Assembly (NCBI RefSeq): GCF_901709675.1
Contig: NC_051088.1
Location: 16,730,193-16,794,192 of the forward strand
Reading direction: 5' to 3'
From: Syngnathus acus
Taxonomy: Eukaryota > Chordata > Actinopteri > Syngnathiformes > Syngnathidae
Length of the DNA: 64,000 nucleotides
Positions within the stretch are counted from its first letter, which is position 1, and each line of letters starts with the position of its first letter. Positions 1 through 35,812 of this stretch are shown here, piece by piece. The position numbers and the translations under genes are program-made. The notes under the pieces were generated by a model. It ran no database searches. It worked only from the letters and a program-made list of their open reading frames with translations, and was not told the DNA's origin.

Positions 1-691
1 CAATGCCACAATCAAAGCTTTGCAGGAGGATTCAATTTCACTTGAAAGACTCCAACTATCAAATGCCATCTGCTACATTCTCACCCAGCCATCGTTTCTG
101 GATGCGGTCATTCCTCTCAATATTAAAATCCTGTACGACCAAATCTTGTCTATGTTGTCTGTGAAAACGAGAGAAGAGAAACAAGAACCTGCTGGCCTCC
201 TACTTCCTCCCCTCCTCATTCGCTCAATTCATTTTTCCTTTGCAAGGCAGCAGTGCGTTTCATCACTATGGCATACAGCAGAGGAACGTTTGAAAAACAA
301 TATCATTTGATTATCCGAACAAGAGAATTAGCTGTTTTAATAGCGCAGAGCTACGATGGCATTCAGAAGCAAAAAGAGTGCCCGCTGCATTGAAAACTTC
401 ACTCCAGTGAGCTGTTAAATCAAATAAATGTCTCACAGAAGAATAAGTTGAAGGGTCAAGGCACTACATTCCATCAACGTTAATACCGTTTTGTTTCGGA
501 AATTCACGTATTTGAATTCCAATTCGGTGTTTAAAGTGTAACCATGTGCCCAGAGAAAATGGAAAGTGCACGGACAAAGATAAATGAGCACATTTGTCAA
601 GAAGCATGAAGTCTTCGTACGCAACACGTGACATGCACACACGCGCAAATGGGTGTCGTCCACCATCGTTGTGGAGACTGCGGCCTCGGAG
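1..691. other. wnk2 3' UTR / downstream flank
   Basis: No gene could be recognised here. It should hold the wnk2 3' UTR. A minus-strand ATTAAA (TTTAAT on the plus strand near 336-341) could be a poly(A) signal about 350 nt after the stop. The plus-strand open frame at 20-310 has no recognisable family features. Confidence 0.35.
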
Positions 692-21189
<20,498 letters not shown>

Positions 21190-21379
21190 GCTTAGTCGTA
21201 TGTTCCGTCGCTCCGGCTAGCAGCTCACACGCGCCGTGGGCGAATTTGCCGATATGCGGCACACGCATCAACACCTTCGGTTTCCATTCGGTGACCGAGT
21301 CACAGTAGTCTGAAGCAGTAGACACCTCTGACAACACCGGCCTGGACGGCACACACCAGCTTGAATCCAATCTTGAGAT
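21190..21379 (-). other. wnk2: wnk2 5' UTR part of first coding exon, with splice acceptor
   Basis: Upstream of the ATG the sequence continues to a plausible acceptor at 21380 (minus-strand ATCTGTTACAG|ATCTC). This implies at least one separate non-coding exon further upstream. No ATG opens an obvious upstream reading frame on the minus strand in this piece. Confidence 0.5.
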
Positions 21380-22525
21380 CTGTAACAGATATGTTGCCAG
21401 AAAGTTTTAGTCAGTCCACTATACACTGAAAAAAAAGGTTAGGGTTAAGACAAAAGGATTGATCATTAAAATAGATGCTTTAAAACAAGCATTTCTTAAA
21501 GTGACAGTGTTTAGATTTTTCTGCCATCTAGTGAACCAAAGTACATTGTATTTGTTGCACATACAGCAGTCATTGATCCAAAAATGTGTGATCTGGTGAT
21601 TTGTCCCCTTCGGGCGTTCCAGATGGCAGCAAAACATGTCAGCTTCCGATAACGTGAGGCGCGACCCATAAAAACATTTTAGCAATTAGGAGATCAATGA
21701 TTACATAAAAAAATGTACATTGAAGGGATGGAACATAGCTTTTGCATATTACTGAAATTCATAGTGAGATTTTGAAATGAAAAAGATAATGAAAAGGCAA
21801 AAGGTAGATTTAAAGCTTCGCATTTGTGTGAATAAGGGAGTCAGTGTGTGCAGGGAGTCAGTGTGTGCAGGCATGAGTTGTTCTATAACAGCTTCTGAAT
21901 GAATGTGCACTTGATAACCCCTCGTGGGAATAAAGAAACGTGAAGAGGATCAGCGACTGTGTCATCCTTGGGCACATTTATCGAACGTTCCGATATCATC
22001 AATTCACCACCTGTTGCCAAATCGTGCAGCAGAATCATTCATGACTTGACACAATCAAAGTAGTTCACATCTTGTAATTAAACTGAGGTAAGATCATAAT
22101 GAGGATATTTCATCACATATTTTTTGTGAGATTTTTCTTTTTTGGGGGGGAGGGGGGCGTGTCATGAGATGTTTCAAATGTAAAATATGCCACACTGCAC
22201 GAGTGTAATGTGGAAATGATTTAATTTCACGTAACTGGACTTACAAAAGAAGTTGCCGGGCAGATGAGTCGTATGCCCACTTTTTATTTACATTTTGTAC
22301 ATTTGGTGGTGTGCAATGAGATTTTTATGATGCTTGGATTAGTGCAGGTTGAGATTTAAAATAGCCTTCCACGTTGCTCATTTGCTAGCTTCGGCACAAG
22401 ATTGCATCCTTGCCTTCTTGGCAGGGGCGTAGGCAGAATGAGTAATATTAGAGAGCTCCTTTGAACCACGCCGACACATTTTGACGTCATATAGACATTT
22501 CTAGACAAATATAAGCAAGACGTAC

Positions 22526-23050
22526 CTTGGTCGTCCCAAAAGGCACACAGGAGCACGCCCAACGTCCTCCTTTTAGTTGCTGATGGTCACGGCAGGTGGC
22601 ATCATCATCATCGTCGTCATCATTGAAGTCGTTTATCGTCGAAGAAATGTGCACTTTGAAATTCCATGTTTAGCGTTCATCGTTTGCTATTTTCTAATCG
22701 ACGTGACCAGGTGAAAAGCGTTCTTGGGATTGTTCTTATTGCTTGGATGCTCTCGTTGACCCTCGACGCAATTCGCCGCATCACTCCTCCTCCTCCCTCA
22801 GCGGCTGTTTCTTAAACATGGACGCCTACCGCCCAGCGTACGTCGACAGATATACGACGCGGAGGAAGTGCTCCTGTACTTGTCACTCTCCGTTGAGCTT
22901 CTGCGGCTTGCGATACAATGACGCTGCCCGGTGCCCAGCGTCAGTGAGCGGCGGCGGCGGCGCCCACGCTCGTTCCTTCGACTCGCCAGGCTCCACGGCG
23001 ACGCCCCTCCGGACTAGCGGGCCGGCCGACCAATCAGGCGGCACGCCGGA
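22526..23050 (-). promoter_or_regulatory. wnk2: CpG-rich block with candidate non-coding first exon and promoter of wnk2
   Basis: About 22,740-23,050 is markedly CpG-rich (GGCGGCGGCGGCG, many CG pairs) and contains a CCAAT box (gaccaatcagg near 23,030). At 22,526 the minus strand offers a textbook donor (GACCAAG|GTACGT) that could splice to the acceptor at 21,380. Together these suggest the wnk2 transcription start lies in this island. This is inference from composition and splice signals. Confidence 0.45.
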
Positions 23051-23368
23051 ACTGCACAACAAAAGTGAACTGACCCAAGTGCGAAAATATAATCGTGTTT
23101 AAAGCTCCACCGCGTTACTATTTGTAGTAAAAAAAAAAAAAAATTATAAAGTCCTCAGCCAAACAATGCCTATCAGCACCTCCAACATCTTCATGAATTT
23201 TGCATGATTGGATCTATTTCATGTTGATGACATTCCCACAGTGGCGCACCAAAAACGGTGCAGCCGTTCCTTAAAAAGCTACCTAATCTGAATTATTTTA
23301 CGTTTCTATAGCTGAATTTATTTTACACTATTATCCAAAGATTCTTAGGCTATGAGGTCGAGGAATAT

Positions 23369-23457
23369 CAAAGTTCGAACTTTGAGAGAAAAGAAAGAAC
23401 ACAAGATCTTGTTGTGCACAGGAACACAAGATCTTGTTGTGTTCTTTCTTTTCTCTC
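23369..23457. repeat. compound palindrome / inverted repeat
   Basis: A 16-bp perfect palindrome (CAAAGTTCGAACTTTG, 23,369-23,384) abuts a 21-bp perfect inverted repeat (23,384-23,404 against 23,437-23,457). The interior repeats AACACAAGATCTTGTTGTG in direct orientation, itself partly palindromic. The structure should extrude as a cruciform or fold as RNA. Confidence 0.75.
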
Positions 23458-24610
23458 TTTTTCTCTTTCTTTATTTTATACATGCATTACAAAAAATAAA
23501 ACAGCTGTAGCAATGAAAACCCCCAAGACAAGTCCAAGGCCTATTTTCAGTCCTCACAGCAAGCAGCTGGCAAACATCTCTCTCTTTGTTGGTGTGCTGC
23601 TGTGTCAAAATGGCTTGTCGTCCCCCCACAATTAGGCTTACACAGTGGCAGAATTACGTATATAGTGCAGTATGTGAGCGACTCAAGTCACATTGTACGG
23701 CGGGACACCAGAGGCAATTATGCAGGCTCTTACTTTGTTTCCACTTCAGTAGGCAAGAGGAACACATTTACATAATGTTAGCACAGCTATCACATATGAT
23801 GACTCAAGTAAAGTTTCCATTTGACTTGTACGAACAGCTACATATGGATTTAGGCTTCAGCGGGCTAACCTATTAAAAGCACCATTGAATTTCAGATGGA
23901 TGTCTCAGCGTTGGCAAGGACGAGCAAGAGCGTCGCTTCGGCGGACTTAACGGCCGTGCCTTAGCTTACACGTGTAAAATGAGAAAATATCATATCGCTC
24001 AATAAAATGTGCAATTGGACATGCAATTGGTGTACCTCGTCCAAACGGAGTGGTCCGTCTTTCCCAGGCATCCTGCGTTCTTTGTGAGTTTGTTTGCAAG
24101 CCATTGTTTTTGCCGGCTTTTTCCACTTGCGCCTTCAATGTAAAACATTTTAAAGCAAGCACGCCATTCCTCTTATTTGGAAAAACTATGCCAGCAAGAG
24201 TGCTAAGTAATACTTTTAAAAAGTGTGTGTGTATATCAGTTGAAATTTGTGTCCGTGTTCAAATATGGCCCACGTTTCTTGTGATGAAATATGTTTCTTA
24301 TCCAAAACCCGTCAATAGATCTAATATCTGAAAGAGTTGAAAAGTTCAATTGCGATCAAGGGGCACGCTCTACATTTTGCCAACTTTGTCTGCTATGTGC
24401 AATTGTTTCATATCACCTGCTTGTTTGCTTTGTTCGTGCAATGTAATGTTACAAAAATAAAAGGCCTACTGAGAATACTGGAAATGAGATTTGCACGTAG
24501 GTCGATCCTTTTCTGGAAGAGGGCCAGAGTTTGAGGTGAGCGAGAGGTGACTTCTTGCTCAAGATGGATGAAAATATTAGATGTGCCAACATTTTGCCAA
24601 GTGTGTGTGT

Positions 24611-24633
24611 GGGGGGGGGGGGGGGGGGGGGGG
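24611..24633 (+). repeat. 23-base poly-G run after a TG stretch
   Basis: Twenty-three consecutive G follow GTGTGTGTGT. It is likely hypervariable and prone to assembly or sequencing error, and could form G-quadruplexes. Confidence 0.85.
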
Positions 24634-26466
24634 TGTTAAAGACCCTCTCTCCCCATCCATTCAAGTTAATTTGCTTCTTAATCATTTTAAGAGACAGCAA
24701 GTTGAAGCTACCAAATAATGAATACCTCACCATGTCTTAAGTGGTGTCTGACAAAGTGCTCTCCACGTGCCACACACAATACATGTTCATGTCATGTAGC
24801 TGGATAAGTAGCCTCAAAGTAAGGCACAGCATAATTGGAGGACCCACTTAGAAGTGAACTACTATACTTCTATTGTACACATATTAATGTGAGCCATATT
24901 CTGTGCAACTCAGTGGAAAAAATACATAGAGGAAGTAGAGGGGGGGGGGTGCATCCCATTTGCTTTGCATAACTTTTTAGACCTACAAACCGAGCTCACA
25001 ATAAGCAGCAGCATCTTACTGAGCAGTGTTGACAAAAATACGTTTGAATTTTGCGCTGTCTTATGCTTTTGGAATGTCGGCGTCTACGCACATTGTGGAG
25101 GTTGTAAACATCAAACCCCTGCAGCAGATGCCATGACCACACTGGATGCTCATTAAACAGTCAGCTGGCCTCTCTCTGTTCATTCAGTCCTGCTCATGAT
25201 ACTGGAATGGAAGCAAAGGCCTCTTTATTGGGCTCATCCACAGCTGCAGGTGTGAGAGAAAAAGTGGGGAGCATTATTATTTTGTCATGCATGCAAGTTT
25301 TGGCCTGTATGTAGTCATACAGAGAGTTAGTTGTGAGGAGGCCGGTTCTACTGTGCAAACACACACGCCTCTATCTAATCTAGTTACAAAATCCTCACAG
25401 ATCAAAGAATATAATGTGAAGTTTCAGGGGTTTTTTTTTTTCAATGAAACGTTGGATCCCCACTTGTGAGTCGTTTGTGTGGAGCTTTAAGCTCCTTTGG
25501 TGCTTATTTGGTGCTTAATGTTAGAGTTAAAATGATTTGTATAATATCCAAGAGAGTGGTATAAGCTTCTAGATGATTGAATTTTCTCGCAGGTAGAATC
25601 TACAAGCATACAGCACAAGCATCCAATGAACAGAATACGTCTTTGAGCTTCTCTTTGATACATTTGTTCGTCATGCCCCATTCGTTTGTCCCATCTTCTC
25701 ACAAATTCCCATCTAGCGTGGTCATCCGCTGATTTCAACACTCATTACTATTCACCCATCCACATGTGAAAAAAATGTACAGCAATCATATTTTCCAACA
25801 CACCCTAATCAAAGATGCGTACAAGGAAATCCCTGGAGCTCACCAAATCGAAAAAACATGTGTGTTAAACGTGAGCACTTGACTCCAAAACGGGCTTCAA
25901 CTGCTGGCACACAGGCTCCTCAAAATGTTTTACAGTCAGTCTATCTTGCCTTTGCTGTCCTAATGGCGCCCTTTCCAAAGGTCACTGCACTATAATGGCT
26001 GTCGGTTGTGCTAATTGCCTGGCAAAGCTAACCGGACGGTATGTGGATCTTCCTCAATGTCAACGCGAGCACAAAAGATGTTCCTCCAAATGCATGATGT
26101 ATCGCTCAGCTCATTTTTTGCATTGCCAGGACAAAACTATTTAATGAGACACTTGAGTTGACACAGGGTTGGTGTGATTCTGGCACGGCTAAGCCCCAGG
26201 TTATTCAACTGGGAAATAAATCATTTCCCAGAAAATACACTTGCCCCAAATAATAATAATAATTGCATAAGACTTATACAGCGCATTATCTACATCATAC
26301 GTTGCCCAAAACATTTTAAAAAGCCCGATAATCATTTATTTGAGAACGTGTAAGGCATTCCTGCTGGGATTTTTTATTTATTTATTTCAGCTGGAAATGG
26401 CTGACCTCGTCTTATATTGCATTGTGGCCAACTGTAGAATCTGAGTAGGCTATTGCACACGTTGGA

Positions 26467-26576
26467 CCATCCATCCATCCATCCATCCATCCATCCATCC
26501 ATCCATCCATCCATCCATCCATCCATCCATCCATCCATCCATCCATCCATCCATCCATCCATCCATCCATCCATCC
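26467..26576. repeat. (CCAT)n microsatellite, about 27 units, uninterrupted
   Basis: 110 bp of pure CCAT/ATCC tetranucleotide. In minus-strand translation it yields MDGW repeats, which are artefacts and not a gene. Confidence 0.97.
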
Positions 26577-27916
26577 GATGGCACTATAGCGGGTGGCCCT
26601 CAGGGTCAAAGGGTTGACCCCCCCGAACACTCAATGAGTTTGGAAGCATCACGGGCCACCACCTTTTCCCTTGTCCCTCGCTGATGTCAACTACATTGAC
26701 TCCTGACAAACAGCCCATGTACAGCTAAGTTGCACTTGTATCCTTGACAACCAGGCTTGACAATGGGTCAGAGTTCGCTCGATTGTAGTGCCGTCGTCAG
26801 CACGCATGGGAGTCGACAGCAGACACTTGATCCATTCAGAATGGGTCGATATTTGTCATTGTGCCGAGCCTGACATGAAGAAGAAAAATTATGAATTACG
26901 TACATATTTGTTAGAATGGCATATCGCTGGGGTCAGCTCAAATCTTGAAAACCAGCACATTTCAAAAAGACCATGTTTGTTGAGTTCCGTCGTCATTTTC
27001 ACTACTTTAGATTGGTCACTAATTTGAAGGGGAAAAAAAGAACATAACCATATGGGGACTGATTTCAGACTGAATTTTTCTGGATGCTATCCACTGTCTT
27101 AAACATGTGTGCAAAAATGCTAAAAGTAGTTCATCTGCTTTGTCCTATATTTTGTGGCGTCCATTACAAATCATCCAGGTATCCAGGTTCACCTCTCCCA
27201 CTTGAAAGGCTTGTGTATCAGAAAAGAGGTCAGAGGTGTGAGAGTCATTCAGTGCTAGGATTCCTCCTCCCCATTCCCCCAAAACCCACACACATGCATA
27301 CACATCACATTCTCATTGGTCATTGCTTCCATTGTTCCCACTTCACTTCAGTCGGACATTTTGAACCCTGTTGGCTCCACCTTTGTCCACCAAATAGAGG
27401 CAGCGGTGCGTGATCCTGCTGGCCTACTTACACTTGCCCACTTGGCCCAGAACTCCAAAACATCCAGGCAAGGTCCTTATAGCTTTGTCATGCATGTCAA
27501 CACGCACACATCATTTTGTCTAAACACTGGAGTCAGAAGATATTCTTTTATATTGCAGTGTTTCAGATCTCGGGACTTCCATGATGTCAACATGTTTTTG
27601 ATGTTCTGCAAAAAAAAACACTACCTGACCTACAAACACATTGACCTCTCCAGGTTCCCATCGAAGTTTCCACCGGAAAACAAGTCGTACACAAAAGAAC
27701 AACCACTGACGATTATTTACGCCCAGACATTGTTTGTCGTCCTGTGGGCGAGCGCGGGGAGAAAACGAGGCTTTCCACACACATCGTGACAAAGAGGTCT
27801 GATCCATAAACAACACAACATTTGTTCCCAGCGGACCGACAGCAAAGTGGAGAGAACAACAGTCGGGCAAATGTGACCTCATCATGTCGCCCATGTACCC
27901 GATAGTGCCCCCACCT

Positions 27917-28036
<120 letters not shown>

Positions 28037-28544
28037 TAAAAGTGCGGCTGGCTTGACTTCGTTGAAAGGAGAGGCAGCATGTTAATGACAGTGCAGTAAT
28101 GATGACACAATTGTGGAGATTAACACGCCATGCCAACTCTATACAGTGTAGAAAAAACACCCCTTAACTAAATCAATTTCAGCCAACTCATACAAAACAG
28201 CAGTAGTGCAAAATTTATGTTCTTTCATCATTTGCTTGCTTTCATCATTTGCTTGCAGAATCCTGCAGCATTTATTTTCGTGTTTGTAATGCAAAGCAGT
28301 TTAGTCGCACGTCAAAATTGTATTAGGGGACAGTGACATCTGTCGGCTGTTTGGATGACTGCAGGAGCGTGCCCGTCTTTAGAAATGGCTTAGATTTGGC
28401 GGGGCATTTGAATGATTGAGCGTTGATTTTAATGACAAAAATACATTTGATGAACAATATTTAAAAGAAAAAAAACACCTTGAAACTCAAAGGTGAATAA
28501 AAACGATGAATATTTTCAAAAATTTCCCTCCATCCATGTTTATT

Positions 28545-28746
28545 GTGTGTCTGTGTGTGTCTGTGTGTGTGTCTGTGTGTGTGTCTGTGTGTGTGTGTCT
28601 GTCAGTGTGCGTCTGCGTGTGCATGTGTGCGTGCGTGTGTCTGCGTGTGTGTGTGCGTGTGTGTTTGTGTGTACGTGTGTGTGTCTGTGTGTGTGTCTGT
28701 GTGTGAGTGTGTGTGTGTCTGCGTGTGCATGTGTGTATGTGTGTGT
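28545..28746. repeat. interrupted (TG)n array with periodic CTG breaks
   Basis: About 200 bp of TG dinucleotide broken at semi-regular intervals by CTG, CG and CATG. The blocks have decayed and re-expanded. It is opposite in strand sense to the CA array at 27,917. Confidence 0.93.
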
Positions 28747-28835
28747 TGTTTAGTGATAATGGGGTCTTATCAGCCTCTGGTGGAGTTTCCTTCTGGACAG
28801 GAAGTGGCCTTCCTTTGCTTCCTGTCGTCCCCTCC

Positions 28836-28838
<3 letters not shown>

Positions 28839-28908
<70 letters not shown>
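28839..28908. repeat. (GT)35 microsatellite
   Basis: 70 bp of pure GT, 150 bp upstream of the ccm2l start codon and therefore in its probable promoter or 5' UTR. An 88-bp unique spacer separates it from the interrupted TG array. Confidence 0.95.
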
Positions 28909-28911
<3 letters not shown>

Positions 28912-29057
28912 AACAATATGATGACAAAACAATCAGTGTAGAGGCGAAGAACAAGAATTTGGAGAGGTCGAGGTAACGATGTAAAGAAAATGAGAACCAA
29001 TTTGAGCAAGAGCAAATCTATCAGACTGGATTAGAAAAGTTTGACGGCTGACCAAAA

Positions 29058-33455
<4,398 letters not shown>

Positions 33456-35639
33456 TCCAAGTAGATTCCTCAACCTCAATAGTCTAGAATCATCAAGTAG
33501 AGTCTTGTACGGTGAACTTGCGGCCTCGCATGTCTGCCTTCCAGTTCTATGGTCCCGGGGTCCCAATGTCAGCTGCGACTTTTCTGTATGGAGTTTGTAT
33601 GTTTGCCGGACTCCGCTTTCCTCCTACATTAACCAAAACAACAACAACATGTTAGCATGTTAGCGTCATCGAAGACTCTCAATTCCATAAACCCAGCACA
33701 CCACAAACACTTGTGGAGACAAAGAGGAGATTTATTCTCTGCCCTCTTAATATGTATATATTTTTTAATTTAGGTTCATGTTTCAATTTTTAAAAATATA
33801 ACATAAACATGAAATATTTTACAATGTGAGACCATGTAGGGATAGCGGTAGTGTTTTAAATCCCGCTTTCTTTAGTCTTATATTCGTCTTTCAGTGGCAG
33901 CGCAAAATAAGGGAGTAAAATATCTCAACACAATATCTAAGACAAGGCTTGTGATAAAAGTAAATGAATAAATGTTTTTTTAGTTAACACTCCACGGTGA
34001 GCCGCCACAATGCAGAGCACGCTTCACAACCTTCCCATGGTGCATTGCTTCCCCACCGCCAGGCGTGTGACCTCTGTCAGTTTCACTGAGCATCCAGCCA
34101 GAGTTGTGATGTAATAGGCTCGTTTCTTTGCTCGTACAGTCAAAGGAATATCGGGGGGTGCTCGTTGCGCTTTTGCTCGTGTGACAGCAGAGTGATGAAA
34201 TGAGAGCAATGTTCATCAGTGGATTAGAGCTCTGTTATTGATCTTTGTAATCTGTACCTGTGTGCTGGTATTAAACGCACCATGAGCCCATGACGCAGAA
34301 TTGCGCGCAGTACTTATGCAGTGCATAATATGGTTCCATTGGTCAGGTGCCGCACTACAGCAGATCCGTCTTTCCGTCTTGGGACAGCCTCTCCAGCAAA
34401 AGATTGCTTTTTAAACTTCCCTCTTTGATAAAGTCACTTGTCAGAACGAGCTCAGGCTTGTCCTTGAATCATCTCGCAGTTATGCGTTCGTAGCGGCAGA
34501 GGCGGGCCGGGATTTTGCCGTGATGTCCTCAACCATTTAATTTTTACATTTTATTTTTTGTATTGGTTTTCATTTTCACTTTTATTTTTTAATTTAGTTT
34601 GGATTTTGGCAGTTTTGGTCCTCCATAACGTGTGGTGAAAAAGTCAAAGGGTTAAGTGCCAACATACAGGCCAAGACCACTGGGTGCTGATGACCCCACA
34701 ATACCGCCCCTGGGGTTTCTGTCAGAAGCAGAAGTTGACATAACATTGTACAACTACAAATTTAATACCCAGAAGATTCCAATTGATGTCAGCTTTGGAT
34801 TTAAACCAGCCGTCAGCTGAGAGTTGGAAGGTCACTGGGAGTTCATTTGTTGTCTTTCAGATGTGTGCGACCAGAGGGCACGCGTGTGCCCAAACGCTCG
34901 TCCTGCTGGGATACAGCGAGGCGCATCCTCCCGCCGGTTATATTTAGCAGCCTGACAGCCACAGTGGTGTCAGTGCGGGGATCAGAGCGAGCAAATCCTC
35001 TGTGGTTTCGTAACAGCGACGTGCTGACAGCCAATCAAAGGTGCTGTTGCTGTCGGGCAGGGCCGGGGTGATAATACTAATGCCTCAGCATCCTGTCACC
35101 ACAAACAAACGTGATTCAGATGATCAGGATCATTATCAGGCTCCCGCAGAGCTTGCTAATGAGCTGATCATCTAGGATTGTGGCCCTCGAGGACTGGAGT
35201 TTGACACCTGTGGTTTCGAGGTGATTATTCTTTTTCTGCCACCCAAAAGAAGCCAGGTGCCAACTGCTAACAAGAAGAAAACGACACCAACAAGATAGCC
35301 ATCAATCATAGACATGATTTCTTCTGAATGTTGGAGAATTTGAAAATGTTGAAAATCTGCAGGATTTCATATCAAGAATTAAAGGATTGCATATTTATTA
35401 CGGTTAGGTATTAAATTGTGAGAAATCTGAGTCTTTACGTGAATCGTTTGTTACTCATAACCAACTTCTTCATTTGAGCAAAGGTGACTCATTTCAAAAC
35501 TGAGAGCCCTTTGCATGAGTCACTTTCCAAGAAGGGTCTCTCATTTGGAACAAGTTTCAACCTCTTTGCTTGAAGTCCAGTCAATTGACAGTGTCATGTT
35601 GTTGTTATTGTCGTTATTGTTGTTGTTGTTATTGTTGTT
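33456..35639. other. ccm2l 3' UTR and intergenic region to cables2
   Basis: No gene is recognised. A poly(A) signal AATAAA at 33,967-33,972 could end ccm2l. A degenerate dispersed-repeat fragment (TGTATGGAGTTTGTATGTTT, then a CCGGACTCCGCTTTCCTCC-like end) lies at about 33,575-33,640. Another short repeat module is at 35,170-35,215, and a TTG-rich tract at 35,598-35,643. Confidence 0.5.
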
Positions 35640-35643
35640 GTTT
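35598..35643 (+). repeat. imperfect TTG trinucleotide tract
   Basis: TTG units with occasional ATT and TCG breaks, ending about 170 bp before the cables2 start codon. Confidence 0.85.
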
Positions 35644-35812
35644 TTGACAGCGTCATCTGCTCCCGGAAGTGTGCGTGCGGCAACGTCATGACGCGGCCAG
35701 TTTTGATCCAATAGGAGCGTGGGAAGGCTTAAGCCGTCTCGAGCCGGGTAAAAGGGATTTGACAGTTGAGAGTAAGATTCCCAATTGGACTCTCTGCGCT
35801 GGGACGCGCAGC
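35640..35812 (+). promoter_or_regulatory. cables2: cables2 CpG-rich promoter / 5' UTR
   Basis: GC- and CpG-rich sequence directly upstream of the first coding exon. A CCAAT box lies at 35,708-35,712 (gatCCAATagg), about 100 bp before the ATG. An out-of-frame ATG at 35,688 would open an eight-codon frame overlapping the CCAAT box, so it is more likely promoter than transcript. The island continues through exon 1 to about 36,375. Confidence 0.5.

Noticed and set aside
20-310. 96-codon plus-strand open frame at the left edge
   Set aside because: No recognisable family features and it overlaps the expected wnk2 3' UTR; could be an exon of a neighbour but nothing supports it.
22743-23102. 119-codon plus-strand frame in the CpG island upstream of wnk2
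   Set aside because: CpG-rich DNA is open by composition; the region is better explained as promoter/5' UTR of wnk2.
26374-26630. MDGW-repeat protein frames
   Set aside because: Translation of the ATCC tetranucleotide array.
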